From Sedimentisphaerales bacterium (GTDB taxonomy: Bacteria; Planctomycetota; Phycisphaerae; Sedimentisphaerales; Anaerobacaceae), in assembly GCA_016931715.1 (NCBI GenBank), contig JAFGEF010000074.1, forward strand, positions 1 to 64,000: a stretch of DNA of 64,000 nt. The letters are read 5' to 3'. Positions 1-9,814 of the stretch are shown here, in pieces (within the stretch, counting starts at the first letter, position 1; the number at the start of each line of letters is the position of its first letter). The translations under genes and the position numbers were made by a program. The notes under the pieces were generated by a model, which searched no databases, had not been told where the DNA came from, and worked only from the letters and a program-made list of their open reading frames with translations.

Positions 1-279
1 TCATTTGTCAGACCTACATGTTAGGTTCTTAAATTTTTGGGCGGCCACTGCGGCCAGCTCGTATCATCGGATTATTATATCCGACAATATTAACCAACGG
101 GAGGTCTGGCTTTCATAGTTTCTTGGCGGGAAAATAATCTGTTTAACTCCGTGTCAGAAAAACAGTGTAAATCAGTGTCTTTTATTGAATATCCGGTGAC
201 ACCTTATTGATTGAGAAAATATCTTTGTCCGGAACAGTTTTTTATTGACAGAGCAGATTGAAGATGTAAAGATACAACA

Positions 280-1140
280 ATGGAAAAGGAAATAATAGTT
301 CAGCTTCACGGCAGTTTTGAAAAGAGTGCCCAAAAGGACACAGAAACAGGATTGGAATTTTGGTTCGCACGCGATTTACAAAAGCTGCTCGAATATTCAA
401 AATGGGAAAATTTTGCCAAAGTTATAGAAAAGGCGAAAACAGCCTGTAAAACAGCTGGATTTAAGATTGCAGACCATTTTCTTGATATCAGGAAAATGGT
501 CTCTTTAGGCTCTGGTGCGCAGAGAGAAATTGAAGATATTGCATTAACTCGGTATGCCTGTTATCTCATCGCCCAGAATGGTGATCCATCCAAAGACCAG
601 ATTGCTTTTGCACAGACATATTTCGCAGTCCAGACCCGCAAGCAGGAGATTATCGAAAAGCGCTTAGCTGAAGTTGAAAGAATCACTGCCCGAAAGAAAC
701 TTACACTTTCGGAAAAAGAACTTTCAGGAATCATATACGAGCGTCTCGGAGATGAGCAGAGTTTTGGAAGGATACGCAGCAAAGGAGATAAAGCATTGTT
801 TGGCAGCAAGTCCACAGACCAAATGAAGAACCGGCTAAAGGTACCCAAAGGCCGGCCTCTTGCTGATTTTCTGCCGACAATAACAATAAAGGCAAAAGAC
901 TTCGCCAATGAAATCACCAATTTCACTATAAGACGTGATGATATGCGAACCGAAGACGGTATCACTGCTGAGCATGTAAAAAACAACCGTGAAGTTAGAA
1001 ATATACTTGTCAAACGGAAAATAAAACCGGAATTACTTCCGCCTTCAGAAGATGCAAAAAAGGTTGAAAGACGTTTAGCTTCCGAGCAAAGACAATTAAC
1101 GCAAAAGCCGGAACTTTCAGAACCGACGAAGAATGAATAA
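280..1140 (+). CDS. dinD: DinD-like DNA-damage-inducible protein D (BRO-N-like)
   Basis: 286 aa ORF; motifs EFWFARDLQKLLEYSKWENF, ALTRYACYLIAQNGDPSKDQIAFAQTYFAVQTRKQE typical of DinD. Confidence 0.85.
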   Translation: MEKEIIVQLHGSFEKSAQKDTETGLEFWFARDLQKLLEYSKWENFAKVIEKAKTACKTAGFKIADHFLDIRKMVSLGSGAQREIEDIALTRYACYLIAQNGDPSKDQIAFAQTYFAVQTRKQEIIEKRLAEVERITARKKLTLSEKELSGIIYERLGDEQSFGRIRSKGDKALFGSKSTDQMKNRLKVPKGRPLADFLPTITIKAKDFANEITNFTIRRDDMRTEDGITAEHVKNNREVRNILVKRKIKPELLPPSEDAKKVERRLASEQRQLTQKPELSEPTKNE

Positions 1141-1245
1141 AAATATGGAGGAATATCAGGGAACATCTTACTAATTATTTTCATTAATAATCATTGTTTA
1201 TCAGTGTTAATCCTGAGTAAATCCGTGCCTAAAAACTTATAATGG

Positions 1246-1265
1246 ATTCCCTTCTACAAGGGAAT
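1246..1265. repeat. Short palindrome attccctt-ctac-aagggaat (GATTCCC..GGGAATGAC family)
   Basis: 8-bp perfect stem read directly; similar palindromes at 13.3, 16.9, 20.1 and 56.2 kb. Confidence 0.7.
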
Positions 1266-1390
1266 GACAAAATATGTAAAAAAAATTGAAATTTTTGAAA
1301 TCTGTATTTTAAAGGAAATTGCGAAACAAAGCCAATTCATAAAAATTCACCACGAAGAACTCGAAGGGACTCGAAGATTTCTATAAATAA

Positions 1391-1445
1391 ATTCTTGTTT
1401 GTTTTTTGTTGAAAATGGAAAAACAAAGCCAATTCAAACAAGAAT
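1391..1445. repeat. Imperfect hairpin with 11-bp terminal inverted repeat (attcttgtttg / caaacaagaat) enclosing aaacaaagccaatt
   Basis: Exact inverted repeat 1391-1401 / 1435-1445; motif aaacaaagccaat(t) also at 1324-1337 and 1484-1496. Confidence 0.7.
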
Positions 1446-1560
1446 ACAGGAAACAGGACACAGAATACAGGAGATAGAATGAAAAACAAAGCCAATATTA
1501 ATTTAGGCAATATAGATATAAGTCGCTACTTGGCAAGAAGTTATGGCAGTTTTATGGTCT

Positions 1561-2511
1561 TTAGCTGATTTTCGAGAATGAATCGCCAGGTTTAGTATTG
1601 CGTCCGTTAATGAAACTTTTAAAGTCCATCAGGTCTGAGCCGCTCGGCTTTATTTGCGTTATTTTGAGTGCGTTCTGGCCGCAGATAATATTGAGATTCT
1701 CATCGATAGTCCCGGGATTTAGTCCTGCCGGATTTGATGTCTCGACCACTTCTGCCATCGCGAAAGCAACACGAGTTGATTTGCCGGTTTCCTTTGAGAT
1801 ATAGTTCGCGGAAGCTCCGGGCCAGGGCCAGAAGCCACGGATTTTTCGTTCGAGAATATGTGCAGGTTCGCAAAAGTCGATATTGCCGTCAGATTTAGAA
1901 ATTTTCGGGGCAAGAGTCGCCCGTGCATGGTCCTGCTCGATATATACAGCGGTGCCCGCATCGATTCTGTCCAACGTTTCCAAAAGGACAGGAGCGGCTA
2001 ATTTCGCAAGTTTGTCATGCAAAGAGCCTGCTGTTTCATTATGGGCAATTTCCATTTGCGATTGTGCGAGGACTTGTCCGGCATCCATTTTTTCAGCTAA
2101 TGTGATTATGCTTACTCCTGCTATTTTTTCGCCATTTAAAATCGCCATGTTAATCGGAGCGGCGCCGCGATATTTCGGTAACAGGGAAGCGTGAACATTG
2201 ATTGCCCCTTTCGGGGGCAGGCTCACAAGCTCCCGGCTGACCTTCTGGCCGAACGCGATAACTAAAATCAAATCAGGATTATAAGAAGAAATTGTCTGAA
2301 TGGTTTCCGGAGTATTTACATTTGGAGTTTCTATGAAAGGCACTGAATTCGATATTGCCCAGTTTGCCACAGGAGTAGGACTTGGCTTCCTGCCCCGCCC
2401 CGCCGGATTGGGCGGCTGAGTGACAACCAATACAAGCTCATGAGCTGAATTGTCAACTGCATTAAGGCAATCTATCCCGAATTCGCCGCTGCCGAAATAT
2501 GCTATCCTCAT
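1561..2511 (-). CDS. fmt: Methionyl-tRNA formyltransferase
   Basis: MRIAYFGSGEFG; NVHASLLPKYRGAAPINMAILNGE; GFWPWPGA. Confidence 0.95.
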   Translation of the reverse strand: MRIAYFGSGEFGIDCLNAVDNSAHELVLVVTQPPNPAGRGRKPSPTPVANWAISNSVPFIETPNVNTPETIQTISSYNPDLILVIAFGQKVSRELVSLPPKGAINVHASLLPKYRGAAPINMAILNGEKIAGVSIITLAEKMDAGQVLAQSQMEIAHNETAGSLHDKLAKLAAPVLLETLDRIDAGTAVYIEQDHARATLAPKISKSDGNIDFCEPAHILERKIRGFWPWPGASANYISKETGKSTRVAFAMAEVVETSNPAGLNPGTIDENLNIICGQNALKITQIKPSGSDLMDFKSFINGRNTKPGDSFSKIS

Positions 2512-2529
2512 TATATTATATTCCTAAAC

Positions 2530-3048
2530 CTATTCTCCAGACGCGTTATCCAGCAGTTTTTTGATCTGTTTGCGATGAGCTATTTTCGCTGCAGAGCCGA
2601 GCCGATTGACGATAGTGATTCCTTCGATATGGTCATTTTCGTGCTGGAGCGCGCGAGCGTAAAGGTCTTCGCCTTCATCGGTGAATTCTTTTCCATCGAG
2701 ACCGGTCGCCGTGACTCTTGCATTTTTGTATCTTCGTATTTTGGTATAAATTCCCGGCACTGACAGGCAGCCTTCTTCTATTGTTACGAGAGGGCCATCC
2801 GGTGTGACAGTCGGGTTTATAAAAACTTTTACATTTTCCCTGCTGCCATCGATAGAGATGATAAAAAGTCTCAGCGACACTCCTGCCTGCGGTGCGGCAA
2901 AACCAACTCCCCTGTTCTCGCGCATAAGCTCATACATCTTTTCCACAAGCTGTTTGATATTATCGTTTATCTCTGTGACAGGCTCCGCCTTTTTGGCAAG
3001 AACCTCAGCCGGATAACGCGTCATTCGACATTTTTCAATATCTATCAT
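2530..3048 (-). CDS. def: Peptide deformylase (start at internal Met of ORF 2530..3063)
   Basis: GVGFAAPQAGV, EEGCLSVPG, ALQHENDHIEG (QHExDH metal motif variant). Confidence 0.93.
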   Translation of the reverse strand: MIDIEKCRMTRYPAEVLAKKAEPVTEINDNIKQLVEKMYELMRENRGVGFAAPQAGVSLRLFIISIDGSRENVKVFINPTVTPDGPLVTIEEGCLSVPGIYTKIRRYKNARVTATGLDGKEFTDEGEDLYARALQHENDHIEGITIVNRLGSAAKIAHRKQIKKLLDNASGE

Positions 3049-3075
3049 TTCTGCTTCCCACAAAATTTTTCGTTA

Positions 3076-3819
3076 CTAATCAAATTCGTTGCCTTCGAAG
3101 GTGCTTCCGAGGTACGATTTTATGACGGTTTCGTTTTTGATGATTTCGGCCGGCGGGCCAGCTCCGATAACCCTGCCGTGGTCAATGATGTACGCTTTAT
3201 CGACAACTTCAAGAGTTCGCTCGACATTATGGTCTGTAATTAAAATGCTTACGCCGGAATCAACAAGCCTGTGTATTTCCTGCTGCAAGTCCTCTACGGC
3301 AATGGGGTCAACGCCGCTGAACGGCTCATCAAGCAGAATTAATGACGGCCGTGTAACCATCGCACGTGCGATTTCAAGTTTTCTGCGTTCGCCGCCGGAG
3401 AGGAATCTTCCCTGGCTTTTGGCAACTTCAGTTAAGCCAAACCGCTCGATGAGAGCGTCGGCGATTTGTCTTCGTTCGGACCCTCGCAAAGACATAGTTT
3501 CGAGGATAGCCAGAAGGTTATCGCGAACGCTGAGCCTCTGAAAAATGCTGGGCTCCTGCGATAAATAGCCCATTCCGAGCCTTGCCCGCTTATACATTGG
3601 CAGTTTTGTAATATCATGCCCTTCGAAAATGACTGAGCCGCTGCTGGGGGTAATCATTCCGATAATCATGCGGAAAGTAGTTGTTTTACCGGCGCCATTG
3701 CGCCCGAGCAGACCGACTATACTCTGTCGCTCGATACTAATTGATACTTCGTTAACAACTACCCTGCCGGAATAGTGTTTTACCAATCCACTGGTTTCAA
3801 GAAGAGTTGTACTTAGCAT
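3076..3819 (-). CDS. lptB: LPS export ABC transporter ATP-binding protein LptB
   Basis: GRNGAGKTTTFRMIIG Walker A, LSGGERRKLEIARAM signature, LLDEPFSGVDPIAV. Confidence 0.92.
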   Translation of the reverse strand: MLSTTLLETSGLVKHYSGRVVVNEVSISIERQSIVGLLGRNGAGKTTTFRMIIGMITPSSGSVIFEGHDITKLPMYKRARLGMGYLSQEPSIFQRLSVRDNLLAILETMSLRGSERRQIADALIERFGLTEVAKSQGRFLSGGERRKLEIARAMVTRPSLILLDEPFSGVDPIAVEDLQQEIHRLVDSGVSILITDHNVERTLEVVDKAYIIDHGRVIGAGPPAEIIKNETVIKSYLGSTFEGNEFD

Positions 3820-4058
3820 TTTACCCTATTTTTACATCATCCGGACAAAGACAGAATAAGATTTTCACTTTCATAAAACGGGATTATAACATTACTATCC
3901 CCTAAATCAAATAAATAACCGTTTTAAAAGACAGATATAAGAAAATGAAAATAAATATACTGGCATTAAAAGCAATTTTCTGTTATTAAATAGCATGTTT
4001 TAGCGAAATCAGGAAAATTTATTGCCTGAAAATAGAAAAATATAAGTTAAGGGTATGT

Positions 4059-4835
4059 ATGTTTGCAGTATTAAGTGATATTCACTCAAATATTGAAGCG
4101 TTAACAGTAGTAATGGACGATATTAAAAAACGCGGCATAAAGACTATTTACTGCCTTGGTGATGTTGTGGGTTATGGCCCGAATCCGAAAGAATGTCTGG
4201 ACATCATCATTCAAAAATCCCGCTGGTGTGTTCTCGGAAACCATGACTACGCGGTTTTTTACGAGCCGACCAATTTCAATCTCGGCGCCGAGCAGGCAAG
4301 TTTCTGGTCCCGTGAGATTCTCGAATTGGAAGAAGATAAGGAATCGCGCAACCTGCGATGGAGTTTTTTAGGCAGACTCCCAATGCGCCGAACGCTCAAA
4401 TATAAAATGGGTTCGAATTTTGTAACTATCGATTTCGTACACGCATCACCGAGACGCCCAATTAATGAATATATTTTCCCGGATGATGTGTATAATAATC
4501 CCTTAAAGGTTCGCATGCTTTTCGAGAAAGTCAGTCACATCTGTTTCGTAGGGCATACTCACATGCCCGGCGTATTTCTGGATGAGCCTGACTTTTACCT
4601 GCCGAACGAACTTGGCAACTGCTACCCCATTGTAAGTGAAGAAAAAGCAATTATAAATATCGGCTCTGTCGGCCAGCCAAGGGACAAGGACAACAGGGCT
4701 TCTTATGTATATGTACAGGGAAACGAAGTACATTTTGTTCGTCTCGAATATGACTACGAGACCACAATGAAAAAGATTATTGCAATCGATCAACTGGACA
4801 ATTTCCACGCGGAACGGCTGCAAAACGGAAGATAA
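4059..4835 (+). CDS. Metallophosphoesterase family protein
   Basis: LSDIHSNIEAL, GDVVGYGPNPKEC, LGNHDYAV, VGHTHMPG. Confidence 0.92.
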   Translation: MFAVLSDIHSNIEALTVVMDDIKKRGIKTIYCLGDVVGYGPNPKECLDIIIQKSRWCVLGNHDYAVFYEPTNFNLGAEQASFWSREILELEEDKESRNLRWSFLGRLPMRRTLKYKMGSNFVTIDFVHASPRRPINEYIFPDDVYNNPLKVRMLFEKVSHICFVGHTHMPGVFLDEPDFYLPNELGNCYPIVSEEKAIINIGSVGQPRDKDNRASYVYVQGNEVHFVRLEYDYETTMKKIIAIDQLDNFHAERLQNGR

Positions 4836-4861
4836 TGTTTTTTAATGACTGAAGAAAAAAA

Positions 4862-6859
4862 ATGAAATACCTAAAATGGACTGTAATCGTTTTTGTAATT
4901 GTCTGCGGAATTCTTGCTGCCGAATCAGAATTTTTCACTGCTTCACCGGACACTGTAAAATATCCTATTCTTCTGCAGAGCACAGAAGGAAGTAATGCCG
5001 GAGAGGCAAACGATGTACCCATGATTGGATTAACGGCGGCGCCTGAAAATACACAGCCGCAGCCAGTGCAAAATCCGACTTCTTTTTCCGCTGATCCTGG
5101 CGAGGAAAATTCTATTACCATCGGCTCACCTGATCCGAACAGCGGATACAAATTTCAGCTTGAATTATTCTCAAAAGGTGCAGCTATAAAAAGAGCTACA
5201 TTGAGTGAGTTCGAAGATCGCGATAAAAAAAATCAGCGTCTCGATATTATTACCCCGGCCGCACAAAGTAACGGAACCGAAGTTCTGGCAATGGCAAACA
5301 GCAAATTAGCCCTGTTTAATTATCAAACGCAGTTAAATCTGGATAATCTATACTGGCACCTTGCCGGACAGGAATCTTTACCTGACGGCTCACAGCAGGT
5401 GCGTTTTGACTTAATCATAAAAGAAACAAATGCAAATCAGCCTGTTATTAAAATAATTAAAACTTATACCATTAAAAAAGACAATTACCTGATTGATTGC
5501 GGCATAACCTTCGAGAATCTCGCAAATACCGAAGAAAAAGTGGGATTTAGTTTAAATGGCCTTTCAGGAATTAAAAAAGAAGACTTCAGAAGTGATAATC
5601 GAGCGATTTTTGCATGTTACAAAAATGAAAAGAATCAATTTGATGTTGAATCAGCCAATGTTGCAAAGCTCGTTAAAGCCCATAACAGCAGTGAAATAAA
5701 ACTGCCGCCGAGTTCCAGTTTTATGTGGGCTGCTTCCATTAATAAATATTTCGCAGCCATCCTCGTGCCTTTGCCGAATGATGATAAAACTTACTGCGAC
5801 TGGATACAGAAAATCACAGGCAGGTATTATGATTCTGACGGGGACAGTAAAAAAGAAAGCGGCAATGAAACTATCGGTGTGAATTTTAATATTTCACCGC
5901 ATGATTTTGCGGCGGCCGGTCAAAACGGCAGTTCAAGAACATACAATTTCAGTTTGTACCTCGGACCGAAGGAAAAAAGTATTTTCGATAAGAATGAGCA
6001 ATACAAAAACTGGGGTTTTGTCAATGTTATTGCTTTCAATACCTGCTGCTGCCCGGGCAGTATTATAAATCCGCTTGCATTCGGAATACTCGCCATAATG
6101 AAATGGATGTACGGATTCTGGCCTCATAACTACGGCATAGTAATAATTATTTTAGTATTTATAATGAGAATCATAATTCACCCGCTCACCAAGAAAAGCC
6201 AGGTTTCGATGAGCAAGATGAGCAAGCTTGCTCCGAGAGCGGAAGAAATAAAGAAAAAATACGCAAATGACAAAGCGGAAATGAATAAGCAAATGATGTC
6301 ACTCTATAGAGAACAGGGAGCGTCACCAATTATGGGAATGCTTCCGATGTTCGTACAAATGCCGATATGGATTGCTTTGTGGAGTGCAGTAAATACAAGT
6401 GTCGCTCTGCGAGGCGCGGAATTCCTGCCATTCTGGATTACCGACCTTTCCGCTCCTGATGCACTTATCCCATTTCCGAAAGTTCTGATAATACCATTAC
6501 TGGGCTGGAAAATTGCATCTTTTAACTTTCTGCCTATTTTGATGGGCGTTGCTTTTTATTTCCAGCAAAAACTTATGCCGTCGCAGTCAGGCGCGGTTTC
6601 AAATCCCCAGATGGAACAGCAGCAGAAAATGATGAAAATCATGATGCCTTTAATGTTCCCTCTCATGCTCTACAACGGTCCATCAGGCGTAAATCTTTAC
6701 ATTATGGCAAGCACATTCGCCGGTGTTATAGAGCAGCATATTATTCGAAAACACATTGAGGAAAGGCAGGCTGCCGAGGAGAAAGGTCTTGTATCAGTAA
6801 CCAAAAAAACCGGCGGCAAAATCAAAAAGAAAAAACCAAAACCGTTCTTTAAAACTTAG
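4862..6859 (+). CDS. yidC: Membrane protein insertase YidC
   Basis: 665 aa; large periplasmic domain then GIVIIILVFIMRIIIHPLTKKSQVSMSKM, MPIWIALWSAV. Confidence 0.93.
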   Translation: MKYLKWTVIVFVIVCGILAAESEFFTASPDTVKYPILLQSTEGSNAGEANDVPMIGLTAAPENTQPQPVQNPTSFSADPGEENSITIGSPDPNSGYKFQLELFSKGAAIKRATLSEFEDRDKKNQRLDIITPAAQSNGTEVLAMANSKLALFNYQTQLNLDNLYWHLAGQESLPDGSQQVRFDLIIKETNANQPVIKIIKTYTIKKDNYLIDCGITFENLANTEEKVGFSLNGLSGIKKEDFRSDNRAIFACYKNEKNQFDVESANVAKLVKAHNSSEIKLPPSSSFMWAASINKYFAAILVPLPNDDKTYCDWIQKITGRYYDSDGDSKKESGNETIGVNFNISPHDFAAAGQNGSSRTYNFSLYLGPKEKSIFDKNEQYKNWGFVNVIAFNTCCCPGSIINPLAFGILAIMKWMYGFWPHNYGIVIIILVFIMRIIIHPLTKKSQVSMSKMSKLAPRAEEIKKKYANDKAEMNKQMMSLYREQGASPIMGMLPMFVQMPIWIALWSAVNTSVALRGAEFLPFWITDLSAPDALIPFPKVLIIPLLGWKIASFNFLPILMGVAFYFQQKLMPSQSGAVSNPQMEQQQKMMKIMMPLMFPLMLYNGPSGVNLYIMASTFAGVIEQHIIRKHIEERQAAEEKGLVSVTKKTGGKIKKKKPKPFFKT

Positions 6860-6862
6860 AGT

Positions 6863-8236
6863 ATGTACAACGCAAATGATACTATATTTGCTGTCAGCTC
6901 TCCAACTTCAGACAAGAGAGTAATTATAAGGATAACAGGACCGGGTACTATTGAAACATGCCGCAAACTGTTCGATAACCAGTTCGCTCTCGGCGCAAAA
7001 CGTTCTATTTCCGAACATAAAATAAAAATCGACAGCTCATTAGAACTAACTGCTCTTTTATATTTTTTTACATCCCCTAATTCTTATACAGGCGACGATG
7101 TCGCGGAAATTCACATTTATACAAATCCATCAGTTACAGAAGCAATTTTAGATAAACTTTTGTGTTTAGGTCTTCGCACAGCCGAGCCGGGTGAATTTAC
7201 ATCACGTGCATATCTCAATGGGCGCATGGACCTGGCACAAGCCGAAGCGGTGAACGAAATCATCGTCAGTTCGAATCAGTTTCAGTTATCAGCGGCGGAG
7301 AATCTTCTGTCTGGTAAATTATCACAGACTACAGAAGAAATCCGCTCATCAATAATGGATTGCATGAGCAGGATCGAAGCGGGACTGGACTTCAGCGGCG
7401 AAGATATCGAATTTATTTCCCGCAATGAAGCTGCTGAAAAACTCACGGAAATAAAAACGCAGCTCGAAGAATTGCTCGCGGGAAGCATTCGATATGAATC
7501 TGTAGTACACTTACCATCAGCAGGAATCGCAGGCGCACCGAACGCAGGCAAGAGCACTCTAACAAATAAACTGCTCGGCACAGAACGCAGTATTGTTTCA
7601 CACGAGCGTAAAACTACAAGGGATGTTCTTACCAGCATGTTAAATCTCGAACATTACAACTGCGTCCTTTTCGATTGTGCGGGTTTGATTGCAAAGCCGG
7701 AAAATATCCTGGATGAACTGGCTCAGCAATCAGCGATAGAAGCATTGCGAAACAGTATGGTCGTTGTTTTTTGCATAGACATTTCCAAAGAAGATTGGAC
7801 CGAAGATTATGAAATCAGGAAATTGATAAACACAAAAAATGTTATCCCTGCAGCCGCAAAGTGTGATTTAGCTGGAGAGAAGAATCTCCCTGCCCTTCTG
7901 GATAAATTACATAATATATTCGGAGCAGATTTTCTCCCTGTTTCAGCTAAAACCGGTCAGGGGATGAAAGAATTACTTGAAAAGATTGATTCCTTTCTCT
8001 GTATAAAAAACTCGTACTCTGAAACTCCCCTTGCGTTGGTTTCGCGGCACAAAAAGGCTGCGGCAGACGCTGTTTCAAACATTAACGATGCAATTGAGGA
8101 ATTAAATTCAGGTAATGACGAAGTTAGTGCAATGTCACTCCGAGCGGCTTATAAAGAAATTTCTCAAATAGAGCAGCACAACCTTGACGACCAAATTCTC
8201 AATAATATCTTCTCCCGCTTCTGCATCGGAAAATAA
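6863..8236 (+). CDS. mnmE: tRNA modification GTPase MnmE (TrmE)
   Basis: N-terminal TrmE domain, GAPNAGKSTLTNKLLG P-loop, C-terminal CIGK. Confidence 0.95.
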   Translation: MYNANDTIFAVSSPTSDKRVIIRITGPGTIETCRKLFDNQFALGAKRSISEHKIKIDSSLELTALLYFFTSPNSYTGDDVAEIHIYTNPSVTEAILDKLLCLGLRTAEPGEFTSRAYLNGRMDLAQAEAVNEIIVSSNQFQLSAAENLLSGKLSQTTEEIRSSIMDCMSRIEAGLDFSGEDIEFISRNEAAEKLTEIKTQLEELLAGSIRYESVVHLPSAGIAGAPNAGKSTLTNKLLGTERSIVSHERKTTRDVLTSMLNLEHYNCVLFDCAGLIAKPENILDELAQQSAIEALRNSMVVVFCIDISKEDWTEDYEIRKLINTKNVIPAAAKCDLAGEKNLPALLDKLHNIFGADFLPVSAKTGQGMKELLEKIDSFLCIKNSYSETPLALVSRHKKAAADAVSNINDAIEELNSGNDEVSAMSLRAAYKEISQIEQHNLDDQILNNIFSRFCIGK

Positions 8237-8248
8237 AACCGCCATGTA

Positions 8249-8734
8249 TCATTCATCGTTCGGATCGTCAGACGGAACATCGTATTTTTTAATTAATTCA
8301 GCCATTGAGGGCATCATATCTATGGGACATATTATCCTTATTTCATGGTCTCCAGTTACGCCGCCACCTATACTACACAACCTATAAGGGTGTCTGCCCA
8401 TGAACTCTTCACTTGCTTTCCTCATTTCGGGCGAGAATGCTACAAGGTATTTTGTTTCGAATATTCGCTCTGATAAATAACCGATTTCTATAAGAGCTTT
8501 CTCGTGTCTTTGAAGCTTTCTTGAATATTTTTCAATTCGATCCATTTCTTTTCTTGTTGTTGGTGAACGATACTTCATCATAGATTTAAGTGCCGATTCC
8601 TGGCCCCATTTGTGGTACGAAATCTGAATATCTTTTCGGAAATAATAGCCAAGCGAAAACAGACCTATTATGAGCAGCAAAACAACAAACTGCATCGATA
8701 ATACACGAGCAAGATCAGTCAATAATTTCTTCAT
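8249..8734 (-). CDS. Hypothetical protein with one N-terminal TM helix
   Basis: MKKLLTDLARVLSMQFVVLLLIIGLFSLGYYF...; ORF 8249..8803 with a more likely internal start. Confidence 0.6.
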   Translation of the reverse strand: MKKLLTDLARVLSMQFVVLLLIIGLFSLGYYFRKDIQISYHKWGQESALKSMMKYRSPTTRKEMDRIEKYSRKLQRHEKALIEIGYLSERIFETKYLVAFSPEMRKASEEFMGRHPYRLCSIGGGVTGDHEIRIICPIDMMPSMAELIKKYDVPSDDPNDE

Positions 8735-8957
8735 AACATACCTGATATTTGTGTTACTCAAAGCTTTATAGTTATTATCAGATATAATTGAAAAAATTTC
8801 CAATATAAATATTGTGATTCAACATTTTTTATTTTATTTGTTTGTTTCAGTTGTAAAATGGTATAATATGCAATTAAACCGAACTGGCAAGGTAAGAGAA
8901 AAGTATATTATTTAAGAACAATTAACATTTAATTTATTTTAGGCTGAGGTTTTGAAA

Positions 8958-9812
8958 ATGGCAGCTAAAAATACGAAGAATAAAAAACCTCGCATCAGTA
9001 AAAGGCACCTCAGGAAAGAATTAGAAGAATGCGAAGTCAAGTTCCAGGTGCTTTTCGATAACGTCAGCAGCGGCGTGGCTATCTACGAAACAAAAAATGA
9101 TGGTCAGGATTTTATTTTCGCGGATTTCAATCGTGCTGCCGAAGAAATAGAACATATCAAAAGAGACCAGCTTATCGGAAAAAATGTCAAGGATGTTTTC
9201 CCCGGTGTGGAAAAATTCGGGCTTTTAGATGTCTTTCGCAGGGTATATAAGACAGGCATTCCCGAACATCACCCGGTATCTATATATAAAGACGAGAGAA
9301 TTGCCGGCTGGCGGGAAAATTATGTATATCGCCTTCCTTCGGGACAAATAGTCGCGGTTTATGACGATATAAGCGCATTGAAGCACAGCGAGCTTGCGGC
9401 ACAAATGACTGACCAGTGTTTCCGTGCAATCGCTGATTATACTTATGACTGGGAAGTTTGGGTAAGCCCGACCGGACGAATGCTCTGGACAAATCCGGCG
9501 GTACAAAGAATAACCGGTTATAATGTAAAAGAAATAATGTCAATGCGGAATTTTCCCAGAGAAATCGTATATGAAGATGATCGTGAGCGAATAGTCAAAG
9601 CTTTCAACTCGGCGGTAAACGGTTCTATCGGGAATAATGTCGAGTTCAGAATAGTTCGTAAAAGCGGGGAGATTCTCTGGGCAGCAATGTCATGGCAGCC
9701 TATCTATGATACAAAAGGACAAACATTAGGCCATCGCGAGAGCATTCGCGATATAACCCAATTCAAGGAAGCTCAACTTAAACTCGAACAAGCGCTCAAA
9801 AGCGCTGTATAA
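8958..9812 (+). CDS. PAS-PAS domain protein without output domain
   Basis: Two PAS units (VLFDNVSSGVAIYETKND..., RAIADYTYDWEVWVSPTGRMLWTNPAVQRITGY...); PAC motif HRESIRDITQFKEAQLKLEQALKSAV then stop. Confidence 0.85.
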   Translation: MAAKNTKNKKPRISKRHLRKELEECEVKFQVLFDNVSSGVAIYETKNDGQDFIFADFNRAAEEIEHIKRDQLIGKNVKDVFPGVEKFGLLDVFRRVYKTGIPEHHPVSIYKDERIAGWRENYVYRLPSGQIVAVYDDISALKHSELAAQMTDQCFRAIADYTYDWEVWVSPTGRMLWTNPAVQRITGYNVKEIMSMRNFPREIVYEDDRERIVKAFNSAVNGSIGNNVEFRIVRKSGEILWAAMSWQPIYDTKGQTLGHRESIRDITQFKEAQLKLEQALKSAV

Positions 9813-9814
9813 TT

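Noticed and set aside
280-1140. dinD considered as the edge of a prophage or defence island
   Set aside because: No integrase, phage structural, restriction or nuclease-effector genes nearby; the next gene is housekeeping fmt.
561-1184. 207-aa minus-strand ORF
   Set aside because: Antisense to dinD; Ser/Phe-rich composition typical of a shadow ORF.
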